A stretch of 64,000 nt of DNA from Caprella mutica (Eukaryota > Arthropoda > Malacostraca > Amphipoda > Caprellidae), in NCBI GenBank assembly GCA_947561585.1, contig CANNZV010001821.1, forward strand, positions 1 to 64,000. Reading direction: 5' to 3'. Below the pieces are notes generated by a model. That model worked only from the letters and a program-made list of their open reading frames with translations, was not told where the DNA came from and made no database searches. How positions within the stretch are numbered: the stretch's first letter is position 1; the number at the start of each line of letters is the position of its first letter. Positions 10,083 to 21,900 of the stretch are shown one piece after another. A program made the position numbers and the translations under genes.

Positions 10083-10525
10083 TTTGGATGACGTTTCTAA
10101 TTGAAAGTTTTTTTGGAGTGACGATTCTACAGTTGGGATTTCTTGGGGTGACGATTCTACAGTTGGGATTTCTTAGGGTGATGATTCTACAGGTAGGATT
10201 TCTTGGGGTGATGATTCTACAGGTAAGATTTCTTGCGGTGACGATTCTACAGGTAGGATTTCTTGGGGTGACGATTCTACAGGTAGGATTTCTTGGGGTG
10301 ACGATTCTACAGGTAGGATTTCTTGCGGTGACGATTCTACAGGTAGGATTTCTTGCGGTGACGATTCTACAGGTAGGATTTCTTGGGGTGACGATTCTAA
10401 AGGTAGGATTTCTTGGGGTGACGATTCTAAAGGTGGGATTTCTTGGGGTGACGATTCTAAAGGTAGTATTTCTTGCGGTGACGATTCTACAGGTACGATT
10501 TCTTGGGGTGACGACTCTACATGTT
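10083..10525. repeat. 30-bp minisatellite
   Basis: About 15 copies of a 30-bp unit, GGATTTCTTGGGGTGACG followed by ATTCTACAGGTA. Variants include CTTGCGG, GATGATTC and CTAAAGG. The open frame across it (VGFLGVTILQ repeats) follows from 30 being a multiple of three and shows no other sign of coding. Confidence 0.95.
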
Positions 10526-10879
10526 ATCCAAAAAATTAATTATTAGCACTTATTAATATTATGTCATAAAATTAAAAAAAAATTGTTTTTATTACCCTGC
10601 AGCATTTCTTAAACATATTTTTTTGACTAAGAGTTTATAATTTAATTTGATTCATTTCATCTCTTAAATAAATTCTTGAAACTCGTTATTTTTATTTTTT
10701 TGAATTAAAAAATTGTAATAATCTTTTTTTCAAATAACATTTCAAGTAACATTATTTTAAAATCCAATTATATAAATTATTTTGATTGTTAAAAGTTCAA
10801 AAGAATTCTTTCAAGTCAAATATATTGAATATTTTCAATATTCAATGATGAAAATATTATTAGTATAAATTCAATGAGT
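10526..10879. other. AT-rich spacer
   Basis: Very AT-rich sequence between two minisatellites. Nothing recognisable is seen. Confidence 0.6.
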
Positions 10880-11656
10880 TTTAAAAACAAAGTAGGTAGG
10901 CTATTTTCAAAACAAAGTAGGTAGGCTATTTTCAAAACAAAGTAGGTAGGCTATTTTCAAAACAAAGTAGGTAGGCTATTTTCAAAACAAAGTAAGTAGG
11001 CTATTTTCAAAACAAAGTAAGTAGGCTATTTTCAAAACAAAGTAAGTAGGCTATTTTCAAAACAAAGTAAGTAGGCTATTTTCAAAACAAAGTAGGTAGG
11101 CTATTTTCAAAACAAAGTAGGTAGGCTATTTTCAAAACAAAGTAAGTAGGCTATTTTCAAAACAAAGTAAGTAGGCTATTTTCAAAACAAAATAGGTAGG
11201 CTATTTTCAAAACAAAGTAAGTAGGCTATTTTCAAAACAAAGTAGGTAGGCTATTTTCAAAACAAAGTAAGTAGGCTATTTTCAAAACAAAGTAGGTAGG
11301 CTATTTTCAAAACAAAGTAGGTAGGCTATTTTCAAAACAAAGTAGGTAGGCTATTTTCAAAACAAAGTAGGTAGGCTATTTTCAAAACAAAGTAGGTAGG
11401 CTATTTTCAAAACAAAGTAGGTAGGCTATTTTCAAAACAAAGTAGGTAGGCTATTTTAAAAACAAAGTAGGTAGGCTATTTTCAAAATAAAGTAAGTAGG
11501 CTATTTTCAAAACAAAGTAGGTAGGCTATTTTAAAAACAAAGTAGGTAGGCTATTTTCAAAACAAAGTAGGTAGGCTATTTTCAAAACAAAGTAGGTAGG
11601 CTATTTTAAAAACAATGTAGGTAGGCTATTTTCAAAACAAAGTAGGTAGGCTATTT
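10880..11656. repeat. 25-bp minisatellite
   Basis: About 31 copies of a 25-bp unit that reads CAAAACAAAGTAGGTAGG then CTATTTT. Two main variants alternate in blocks, AGTAGGTAGG and AGTAAGTAGG; single copies have AAATAGG, TTTTAAA or AATGTAGG. The block arrangement suggests repeated duplication of several units at a time. Confidence 0.96.
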
Positions 11657-11774
11657 TCTGAGTTATCAAACGGTTCTACATTTTTCATCATGTGAAGAAA
11701 AAATGTTTAATAATTCAGGTATTTTAAAATAAAATGAATAAAAGTTCATATGCTCGAAAAATGTAGAACACTCC

Positions 11775-12685
11775 GATAACTGGAACAAGTAAAGATAAAG
11801 GACAGGAGTCCGTTGTCTTTACTTGCTTCAATTCTGGTCCGTTATCTTTACTTGGTTAAATTATTAAATATTTGACCAATAATTGTAGTAAGTATATAAC
11901 TTTGGAATCATAGATACCACATTAAAGGATTTAAGCAGAAGTTTTTTTTCCATATATTTACTACTCGTTCCTTCAAAAAGGGATCACGTTTTCTATCAAT
12001 TCTTTCAACTAATAAAATATGCAAAATATAATCATTATAAGGTTGTATATTCAAAAAATACTAGAGCAAATATTTTTTTAAACTAAAAAAGTTTTCTGGT
12101 CCCTTAACTTTACTAGGTTAATTTCTGGTCCGTTAACTTTACTAGGTTCATTTCTGGTCCGTTAACTTTACTAGGTTAATTTCTGGTCCGTTAATTTTAC
12201 TAGGTTCATTTCTGGTCCCTTAACTTTACTAGGTTAATTTCTGGTCCGTTAACTTTACTAGGTTAATTTCTGGTCCCTTAACTTTACTTGGTTAATTTCT
12301 GGTCCGTTAACTTTACTAGGTTAATTTCTGGTCCGTTAACTTTACTAGGTTCATTTCTGGTCCGTTAACTTTACTATGTTCATTTCTGGTCCGTTAACTT
12401 TACTAGGCTAATTTCTGGTCCGTTAACTTTACTAGGCTAACTTCTGGTCCGTTAACTTTACTAGGCTAACTTCTGGTCCGTTAACTTTACTAGGCTAACT
12501 TCTGGTCCGTTAACTTTACTAGGCTAATTTCTGGTCCGTTAACTTTACTAGGCTAATTTCTGGTCCGTTAACTTTACTAGGTAAATTTCTGGTCCGTTAA
12601 CTTTACTAGGCTAATTTCTGGTCCGTAAACTTTACTTAGTTAATTTCTGGTCCGTTAACTTTACTTTCTCCCGATAGCTAAAAAC
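11775..12685. repeat. 29-bp minisatellite with one inverted unit at its left edge
   Basis: From about 12,085 to 12,672 a 29-bp unit (GGTTAATTTCTGGTCCGT then TAACTTTACTA) is repeated about 20 times, with variants TTCATTT, GCTAACT and CCCTTAA. A diverged pair of units precedes it at 11,806-11,865. At 11,785-11,803 the complementary wording AACAAGTAAAGATAAAGGAC appears in reverse orientation, and CCGATAACTGG (left) is mirrored by CCCGATAGC (right). The whole looks like a hairpin element in which one arm expanded. A second hairpin (GGTTCTACATTTTTC and GAAAAATGTAGAAC) lies just left at 11,660-11,775. Confidence 0.85.
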
Positions 12686-12689
12686 TTAA

Positions 12690-14234
12690 TCTATTAAATA
12701 AAAAGGAATGAAACTAGTAATTTTTGATAGATTTTATTTCAACTGGAATTACAGGCACTTAAATTGAAATTATTTTTTTCAATTCGGAGAAGAAAATTAT
12801 TTTTCTGAATGTCAATCCAAACTATTTTTCCTTCCCACCGAATTAAGGCAAATAAGATCGTGAGGTGAACGCATAATACACCTAACGTGAACACAATGAT
12901 GGCAGATATATATGTAATATATATATAATATATATATTTTCGTACTAGTGAAATCGTGTAAATAATTCTTATAGGTGTCTTACTATATAGGAACAATGAA
13001 ATAGGCTTAAAATGATCTAAATATTGCACTTCTATAATGAAACGATGATTCGTGAACGCTGATACAAAAAACTAGTACACTATATTATTGGACAGATTTG
13101 GTTGTTCATTAATTTTGCTAATTTATTAATCATTCCAATTACCAAGATCTAAAAATGCATTATACAAAATTAACTACTCTCCATCAACATACTGAAGCAT
13201 AGTGCAAATTGAAATTGTTTAACTCCTAAGATATCTACTATAATCATAAAAATTATCAGTTAAATATTCAATTACCTTATCACACAAAAAATCACATATA
13301 AATGAAACCTAAACTTTTCTTAACCCATTTAATTTAATTTTAAAGTCCATATATCAACTTATTATCAATTTTCTGTAGAATACAATTAGAATAGTGTAAG
13401 TAATTAAATTATTCGTTAGGATATTACTTGTGCATCGTATTTGTAGAATTAAGATATGGATATATATATTTAGTGAGCTTTGTGCTGTTATTTTCCTACT
13501 TTCTGCACCATGAATGTAGAAGTAGACTCAATTTATGAATATAGAAGTAGAATATGAAAGTAGAAGTAGATTTATTATATGAATATAGAAGCAGAAGTAG
13601 TATATGTAAGTAGAAGTAGAAGTAATATTCAAAGAAGAAGTAGACGAAATGTATAGGGTATATAAGATGCGTTGTACAAATGAACACACTCATAAAATAG
13701 CGAAAAAGTGGTACGAGTTTATTTCAGTTTAAGATTTTAAAACAGTCTTTTTTTGTGGTCAATCAGTCTAATACAATTCATAAATTATGTTGGTAATAGG
13801 TATATTTCAAGGTGTTTGATTTAAAACGCGTACTGAGTCTACTTCTATTTGCTGTGTTGTGCCTAAGTGATATATGGATATCATACTAATAAAAGATATT
13901 TCCAGTCAGCATCTATCACGGAAAATGACCCTGCCTCAATAGCTGGTAAAAACCTTAGGAATACTCGCTAGTGTCACAGCTATCTTGTGAAAATAATCAA
14001 GCAATTACGTTAATTAACCGCAAACAAAAGAATAATTCCAGTTTATTGCTTCTAAAACGAACATTTTCAAGTTGCAATATCAAGGAATTTGTACTGTAGT
14101 TGGAATAGAAAATTATTGCGTATACGTATTATTGTTAAATTTTCTGCACAAGTGATTTATTATCGGAATTTGTCAGTACGAAATTGTTAGAATAAAAATA
14201 ATGTAAAAGTGTGTATCTACGAATAAATCTCTAA
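12690..14234. other. AT-rich intergenic sequence with a degenerate AGTAGA repeat
   Basis: No gene is seen. From about 13,495 to 13,690 the sequence is a degenerate purine-rich repeat built from GAATATAGAAGTAGA. The rest is plain AT-rich DNA, presumably including the 3' flank of the minus-strand giant gene, with an AATAAA on that strand near 14,150. Confidence 0.6.
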
Positions 14235-14240
14235 TTTATT
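14235..14240 (-). promoter_or_regulatory. AATAAA overlapping the final stop codon of the giant gene
   Basis: On the minus strand the end of the extended frame reads GACGAATAAATT, so the TAA stop (14,236-14,238) is embedded in an AATAAA hexamer. A true poly(A) site 10-30 nt downstream would leave an extremely short 3' UTR. A second AATAAA lies on the same strand near 14,150 and is an equal candidate. Confidence 0.35.
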
Positions 14241-15975
14241 CGTCTTCGCTATCTGATTTTTCTGTAATCCTAACAGTTGTCTCAGACCCAGTCATGTGAT
14301 GGATTTTCTCTGATATGAAAACAGGTTCGATTCCATCAGTGTACTTGACAGTTGAAGTTTCGTGTGACACTTTTCTAGTCGTTGACGAAACAATTGTTGT
14401 CTCATCTCCATCGTCAAAATCACAGCTGTACTTTTTCAGTAGGTCTTCAGGTCCTGTAATACCAGAGCCTCTTTGATCTGCTGATGATCTTGAAACAGAT
14501 AGATCTATGGCTCTTTGTTCAGCTGACTCTAATGCTTCACTAATCAACTCTGATCTTGTATCCGAAATAGCAGACGCAGATATATGTTCCTCAATCATCA
14601 TTTCTGGGTCACACATTTCTGATATATTGGTGCTCTCAACTGTTGAAACTTTTGAACTGCGGGTTTCAGAAACCTTACGTTCCGTAGTTGAACTGGAGCT
14701 GCTAATTTCAGAGACCTTACGTTCAGTTGATACACTTGAACTGCTAACTTGTGAAACTGTCTGCTCGGCCGATACAGTGGAACTACTGATTTCTGAAGCC
14801 TTGATTTCTGTAGATGCAGAAGTACTGCTTATTTCAGAGATTTTTCGCTCTACTGAAACAGAAGTGTAGCTCTTTTCTGATACCTGTCTTTCAAATTCGA
14901 CATCTGATACAGCTAAATCTGTTACGTCCATTTCCGCTGATTTACCAAAGTTGTCCACATCAGAAGATTCAACATAATTTTTAATCTTCTCTGCGATGAT
15001 TTTTGACTCAACATTATCGGTTGGAGATTTAGCAGTTGAATCAGATGACGTAGTATAATTCTTTGCTCGTTCAGGGACAATCTTTTTTTCGACAACTTCT
15101 CGTCCTGACTCGTATGATGGTTTAGAGGATGTAAAATATTCCTTTGCTCGTTCAGGGACAATGGTTTCTTCAACAACTTCTTCTCTTGACTCGTACGTTG
15201 GTTCAGAAGACGTAAAATATTCCTTTGCTCGTTCAGGGACAATGGTTTCTTCAACAACTTCTTCTCTTGACTCGTATGTTGGTTCAGAAGACGTAAAATA
15301 TTCCTTTGCTCGTTCGGGGACAATGGTTTCTTCAACAACTTCTTCTCTTGATTCGTACGTTGGTTCAGAAGATGTGAAATATTTCTTTGCTTGTTCAGGG
15401 ACAATAGTTTCCTCGACAACATCTTGTCTTAATTTAGTAGATGGATCAGAAGATGTGAAATATCTCGTTGCTCGTCCAGGAACAATTGTTTCTTCGACAA
15501 CTTCTTCTCTCGACTCGTACGTTGGTTCATATGATGTAAGATATTTCTTTGCTCGTCCAGGAACAATTGTTTCTTCAACAACCTCTTGTCTTGATTTGGT
15601 CGATGGATCAGAAGATGTAAAATATTTCTTTGCTCGTCCAGGAACAATCATTTCTTCAACAACTTCATGAGTTGGGTATGAAGATGTTGTATAAGTCTTT
15701 GTTTGTTTTTGAGAATTTACTGGTTCAATACTACCAGATGGATGTGTAGAAGTTGAATCAACAGATTTAGTATAGTTTTTGATATTTTTCCTCGTAACTA
15801 ATGGTTCTTGGATGTCAGAAACTCCAACACTTGAACCTAAAGAAGCCATTTTGGAAACATTAACGCATTTTTCGCCTGTTTCCATTTTCCCAGGAGAAAC
15901 TGATGTATCGTGTTCGAGGTATTTATATCCTTTTTGTGAAGAGTCAGTTCTATCACGTACATCATCTTTTGATTG
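14236..15975 (-). CDS. C-terminal extension of the giant protein, reached past an in-frame TGA
   Basis: This frame is exactly the frame of the 15,976-24,119 exon. After the TGA it runs 30 codons (starting QSKDDVRDRTDSS) and then 549 more, beginning with the first Met (METGEKCVNV), to TAA. It holds about nine 27-residue repeats built around EEVVEETIVPERAK and YFTSSEPTYES, then a Ser/Thr-rich part with repeated VERKISEISS and TERKVSEISS, ending KSDSEDE. The repeat style and composition match the main ORF, which also contains VERKIS and ERKISE. That a low-complexity frame of this length stays open argues that it is translated. It could be joined by readthrough, by splicing out 87 nt, or be a separate downstream product started at the Met; the first two fit the shared frame best. 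Confidence 0.75.
   Translation of the reverse strand, partial: QSKDDVRDRTDSSQKGYKYLEHDTSVSPGKMETGEKCVNVSKMASLGSSVGVSDIQEPLVTRKNIKNYTKSVDSTSTHPSGSIEPVNSQKQTKTYTTSSYPTHEVVEEMIVPGRAKKYFTSSDPSTKSRQEVVEETIVPGRAKKYLTSYEPTYESREEVVEETIVPGRATRYFTSSDPSTKLRQDVVEETIVPEQAKKYFTSSEPTYESREEVVEETIVPERAKEYFTSSEPTYESREEVVEETIVPERAKEYFTSSEPTYESREEVVEETIVPERAKEYFTSSKPSYESGREVVEKKIVPERAKNYTTSSDSTAKSPTDNVESKIIAEKIKNYVESSDVDNFGKSAEMDVTDLAVSDVEFERQVSEKSYTSVSVERKISEISSTSASTEIKASEISSSTVSAEQTVSQVSSSSVSTERKVSEISSSSSTTERKVSETRSSKVSTVESTNISEMCDPEMMIEEHISASAISDTRSELISEALESAEQRAIDLSVSRSSADQRGSGITGPEDLLKKYSCDFDDGDETTIVSSTTRKVSHETSTVKYTDGIEPVFISEKIHHMTGSETTVRITEKSDSEDE
15057..15690 (-). repeat. 81-bp coding tandem repeat (27 residues)
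   Basis: About nine units encode variants of REEVVEETIVPERAKEYF plus TSSEPTYES. The middle three are almost identical at DNA level; the outer ones have GRAKK and STKSRQ variants. A conserved V-x-P-x-R/Q-A-K core sits between acidic and Ser-rich parts. The length is a multiple of three, so copy-number change keeps the frame. Confidence 0.9.
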
Positions 15976-15986
15976 TCATTCCTTAC
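15900..15986 (-). other. Stop-bearing 87-nt segment: possible exitron or readthrough site
   Basis: On the minus strand the frame reads GAT CGT AAG GAA TGA CAA. The TGA is at 15,976-15,978 and is followed by C, the base associated with the leakiest UGA contexts. Independently, GTAAGG at 15,986 is a good donor and CATCAG ending at 15,900 an acceptor-like site. Removing the 87 nt between them deletes the stop and keeps the frame, giving GID-L-D-L-S-P-G-K-M. A branch-point-like CTGAC lies inside, but the polypyrimidine tract is weak. Confidence 0.5.
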
Positions 15987-18900
15987 GATCAAGATCTATG
16001 CCACCACATATGTTAACATTTTCTGTTGGTGTTATGAAGGTGGTTATGATTTCACGTTCAATATTTTGTAAGGTTTGTGTTGGTCTTTGAATGATCTTTT
16101 GAACTGTCATTCCTCGTATTCCACCAGAGACTTGAGCTTGTTCGGTTGGACTGATGGTAGATTGTATCGCTTCTGAGATTTCCGTACTTGTCTGTTTCGG
16201 ATAAATTGACTGCCCATTAGTTGGATATGGCTTGGAATCTCCTGATTTAGCACCTTTCTGATCCACTGATGACTTAGAGTCACCAAACATTGAAAAAAGT
16301 TTTTTCATTGGTGATTTTCTTTGGGTAACGACTGGTTCGAGGTCTATACCGCCAGATATTTGAGATGTTTCCAATGACATGATGGATGCAGTTGAATCAT
16401 CTGATTGCTCAATATTTTTCAGTGACTTCGTTGGCCGAGATGAAATGAATTGATCAAGCTCTTTTCTACCGGATTCATTCACCATTTTCGATGAGATAAT
16501 GGATCCCATCTTGGAATCTGATTCACTTGGTGGTGAAATAATTGAATAATCTGATACAGGATATGGTTTACCATTTCCACCTGCTGATCCTGTTTGTCGT
16601 GATGAGTCCACTAAACTGAGCGATGGTTTCTGCAGTTCCGATTCTGAGGATATCGTCATTCTAGTTGAAGCGTCTCCTTCTCCGGTTGGGTAGAAGTATT
16701 GTTGAGAGCTTTCTGAAGATTCTGAGATAATATTTTTCATTGACTTAGTTGGTCGGGAAGAAATATTTTTATCCAGTCCTTCACGGCCAGATTTATTGAT
16801 ATCCTTAGAAGATATGATAAATTTAGTAGAACTCTTATCTGATTTGTCATCCTCCGAATATTGCAAATCGTCCGTTGCTGGATAAGGTTTCACATCACTA
16901 TCTTCCTCCTGCTTTGAAGATTTTTTAGAGCCGAATAAATTGAGAAGAGGTTTCTTGATATTAATTTTTGACGACGATGTTTTTGTTTTCGATGAACTCA
17001 ACTTACTTGGAAATCCTATCTTTTCCGCCTCTTCTATATTTTGATACGAATATCCCGGTGCAAAATCTTTAGTCGAATGTGAAATATATTGTGAAACATC
17101 AATTCCACCACATATCACATTCGATTCGGGAAGATCTATTCCGCCACAAATGATCACTTTTTCGGGAACATCTATACCACCACATATATTAACTCCTTGA
17201 TCCGGAATTGTAGGATTGATATGAAATTCTGTTGAATCAACATCTTGGTAAGAGCCATCTGTTTGTTTGGGATAAGTAGCATACTCTTGTTTTGGATAAG
17301 GTGATTTTTTCTGATCCTCTGTTTTATCAGATTTTCCTGAAACAGTAGATTCTTGTTTATCAGGAGATTGAGAATCTCTCACAGAAGAAGACTTTCCGTC
17401 AGTTTTATCTGTTCCATCTTTACGTTTAGTTTCAATAGTTGTGGAAGTATCTTGACCAGTACTCGATTCTTTTCCTGGCTTGCTATCTTGTTTTGAATCA
17501 GTTGAGTAGTCCTGTACAGGATATAGTTTTTTAGTACTCGAATCTTTTACTGTTTTATCACTTACTGAGCTTGGATCGCTAACCTTAGTGTCTGTTGTCT
17601 TCCTGGAACCTTTCGTTGACTCAACAGTACCAGATGAAGGCAATCCTCCGGAAATGATCGTTCTAGTTGTTTCCTTATCATCATCTTTCACAACTTTTTC
17701 TCCAGCAATGGTAGGCTTGAGTGGGGTACTTCCATCGCTCGAATCACGAGTTAGTTTTTCACCTTCTACAGTTTCAGAAATGATCTTTTTACCATCAGGT
17801 TGCAATTTGGGTTTCTCACCTTCTACTTTTTCAGAAATTATCGTTTTTCCATCAGTTTTGACAGCTGGTGTAGATATGGAGGAATCCCCTTGCACAGGGT
17901 AAGGCTTGGTTTTGACTGATTTAGTAACATTCGTTGAATCAGTAATTTTCGAATCTGCAATTTTTGAGTCAATTTCTTTCACTGGAGATGTTTTTGATAC
18001 TTCAGTATCTTTTGAAGGTGTTCTTGATATAAATTTAGTAGTTGTTGTACCATCATCTCCAACCTTTGAAGTAACTGTGGATGATTCCTGTGAGATATCT
18101 CTACTTAGTGGTGTTGAAAGAGGAACTCCTTTATTGTCACTTCCATCAGTTGACACCCTAACAGAACCTCTCTCTATGTTAGGTTTACCAATCTGTCTAG
18201 AATCTGATGAAAACTCTTGAACTGGGTAAGGTTTTGATTTTCTAGCATCAGTTGCATCTTCTTTATCTGATACTCTGGGTTTGCGGCTAGAAGTTTTTTC
18301 ATCTGATGATGGTCTATCCGTCGATGAGACAGATTTAATATTGGGATCATCATTCGTATCCGACCCAATGTAAGACTTTGTAACATCACTAATGATTTTA
18401 GTGGATTGCGATATGCTAGAAGCAATACCTCCCTCATTTTCCTGATCTTGGGGGAATTTAGATTTATCAGTTTTGGAAACGTCTTCCTCTTTTCGCATAC
18501 TAGAGTGTCTTTTCTGGGTATCAGATGTAACTTTTTGAGTATCCTGTACTCCTCTCGAGCCAGGAGAGGTCGTAGCTGTATAACTTCGTCTTGAATCATC
18601 ATCGTCTTTTGAGTCATCGACTATTTTAGTTGTAGTGACAGTTGATTGGGAAACTTTTTTGTCAATGACTGTAACTGATTTGCCATCTTTGTTTGCATCA
18701 TCATCATCATCTTTTTGTTCTGGGCTTGTCTCAATACCACGTCGAGAATCTGCTGGAGATTCTTTGACACGATGACTTCTAGGCTTATCAGGACTAGAAG
18801 GTTCTGTTCTTCCAGATACTCTAGTTCTCTGAGCTTTTTCATCAGAAGGTTCACGGTAACTTCTAGGTTTATCTGGACTAGAGGGTTCTTTTCTTCCTGA

Positions 18901-21900
18901 TACTCTTGTTCGCTGAGATTGTTCATCAGAAGGTTCTCTTGATTCACGTGGAGATACTTTTTGACGATAACTTCTAGGTTTATCTGGTCTAGAATCATCC
19001 TTCTCTGAATCATCATCATTTGAGTCATCTACTATCTTCGTCGTAGTGACAGTTGAATGAGAAATTTTCTTGTCAATGACCGTATCGGATTTATAATCTT
19101 TATTTGCGTCATCGTCATCTTCATGGTCTGGGCTTTTTTCAATACTACGTCTAGATTCAACGGGTGATTCTTTGTCACGATAACTTCTAGGTTTATCTGG
19201 ACTGGCGGGTTCTCTTCTTCCTGATACTCTAGTTCTCTGAGTTCTTTCATCAGAAGGTTCTCTCGATTCACGTGGATAATCTTCTCCACTATAACTTCTA
19301 GGTTTGTCTGGACTAGAATCATCTTTATCTGAAGTATCTTCATTCGATTCATCTGTTATTTTTGTCGTAGTGACAGTTGAATGAGAAATTTTCTTGTCAA
19401 TGACCGTGACTGATTTGTATTCTTTATCTGCATCATCGTCATCTTCCTGGTTTGGACTTCTTTCAATACCACGTCTAGAATCAACTGGAGATTCTTTGCC
19501 ACGATAACTTCTAGGTTTATCTGGACTGGAGGGCTTTGTTCCTCCTGATGTTCTAGTTCTCTGAGTTTTATCATCAGAAGGTTCTCTCGATTCACGTGGA
19601 TAATCTTCTCCACGATAACTTCTAGGTTTGTCTGGACTAGAATCATCTTTCTCTGTATCATCTCCATCTGAGTCACCTGTTACCCTTGTTGTAGTGACCG
19701 TTGAATGAGAAAATTTCTTGTTAATCACTGTGACGGACTTATATTCTCTATCTGCATCATCGTCATCTTCTTGGTCTGGCCTTCTCTCAATACTACGTCT
19801 AGAATCAACAGGAGATTCTTTGTCACGATAACCTCTAGGTTTATCAGGACTGGAGGGCTTTGTTCCTCCTGATGTTCTTCTTCTCTGAGTTTTATCGTCA
19901 GAAGGTTCTCTCGATTCACCTGGAGATTCTTTGCCACGATAGCTTCTAGGTTTATCTGGACTAGAATCATCTTTCTCTGTATCATCTCCATCTGAGTCAC
20001 CTGTTACCCTTGTTGTAGTGACCGTTGAATGAGAAAATTTCTTGTCAATCACTGTGACGGACTTATATTCTCCATCTGCATCATCGTCATCTTCTTGGTC
20101 TGGCCTTCTCTCAATACTACGTCTAGAATCAACAGGAGATTCTTTGTCAAGATAACCTCTAGGTTTATCAGGACTGGAGGGTTTTATTCCTCCTGATGTT
20201 CTTCTTCTCTGAGTTTTATCGTCAGAGGGTTCTCTCGATTCACGTGGAGATTCTTTGTCACGATAACTTCTAGGTTTATCAGGACTGGAGGGCTTTGTTC
20301 CTCCTGATGTTCTTGTTCTCTGAGTTTTATCGTCAGAAGGTTCTCTCGATTCACCTGGATATCCTTTGTCACGATAACTTCTAGGTTTATCTGGACTGGA
20401 GGGTTTTGTTCCTCCTGATGTTCTTGTTCTTCGAGTCTTATCATCAGAAGGTTCTCTCGATTCACGGGGAGATTCTTTGTCACGATTACTTCTAGGTTTA
20501 TCAGGACTGGTGGGCTTTGTTCCTCCTGATGTTCTTGTTCTCTGAGTTTTATCGTCAGAAGGTTCTCTCGATTCACCTGGATATCCTCTGTCACGATAAC
20601 TTCTGGATTTATCTGGACTAGAATCATCTCCATCTGAGTCTTCTGTTACTTTTGTTGTAGTGACTGTTGAATGAGAAAATTTCTTGTCAATCACTGTGAC
20701 TGATTTAAATTCTGTATTTCCATCATCATCATCTTCATGGTCTGGGCCTTTCTCAATACCACGTCCAGAATCACTTGGAGATTCTTTGTCACGATAACTT
20801 CTAGGCTTATCTTGGCTAGAGGGCTTTATACCTCCAGATACTTTTGGTCTCGAATGAGATTTTCCATCTGACGGTTTTCCTGATTCATTATCATCAGAGG
20901 GTTGTAATCTCGATCTAGTATTGGAACTTTCATCATCCTCACTTTGAATATGTTCAATTTGGGATGTATCTGAGGTAACTGTCTCAGATATCACAGTTGA
21001 CTTTGATACTTTACGTTCAATGGTGGTTCTATCAATAGATGTTGTTTCGTCAAATTCAGGTGAACCTCTTCTTTCAGGTTGATCCCTGTCTCTGGAAGTT
21101 GGCCCTGATTTATCTTCAGTCACTCTGGCATCGTTATCTCGTGAACCAGTTCTCCTCACACGAGCTTTATCGTCCGAAAGTGAATCTGAAGAGGGTTTTT
21201 CAGAGATACTTCTCAAATTCGAATCATTATCATCTGTAGTAATTTCTTGGGTATCTTTCTGCTCATACTCTGAAATTTTTCTCTCAGTTACAGTTGAGGT
21301 GGAAATTTTGCGTTCAACGGATGAACTTATTGTTTCAGAAGAAATAAAGGATGTAGCCATGTCATCAACCACATCTGAAATTTCCTGTTTGAAATCTGCC
21401 AACCTTCCTTGCTCTGAATCAGGCTCCATTTGAGCCACAGTGTTATCATGTTTAGGCTTAGAATCAGTGGATCTATTATCATCCGTATCATCTGATGGTT
21501 TTTCTGTCTCCTTATTGGTAGTTCTCCTTTCTTTCCTCAATGAACTGGTTGCTGTTTTGGAGGTAACTGATGAATATGGTTTAGTGGGAGTTCTTTCTCT
21601 CCTCTTCCTTAAATCTGGTGATTCCTTTGAAGAAGATTTGGTCGGTTTGCTCTGTGGTCTATCGCTACCTAAACTTGTTCTGCTAGCTGGATCCCTGTTA
21701 GTTCTTCTTGTTCCAACTCGAGGAACAGAATCATTATCATCTTTCTTTCCGCCATCTCTTTTACGTGCCTTTTCGGAGGACAAGTTATCGTTTTCGATTT
21801 TCTTCTGCGATTTGGTTTTTGGGACATAACCTAAATTTTTCTTTATCGCAACATTTGATTCAGAATATTTTGTCTCCAAAGTTCGGATAAAAGCTTCATT

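Noticed and set aside
10088..10546. 152-codon open frame VGFLGVTILQ repeats
   Set aside because: Product of the 30-bp minisatellite; no splice or start context.
14507..15670. Plus-strand frames opposite the giant gene
   Set aside because: They are shadows of the repetitive minus-strand exon, which has matching splice phases and much longer continuity.
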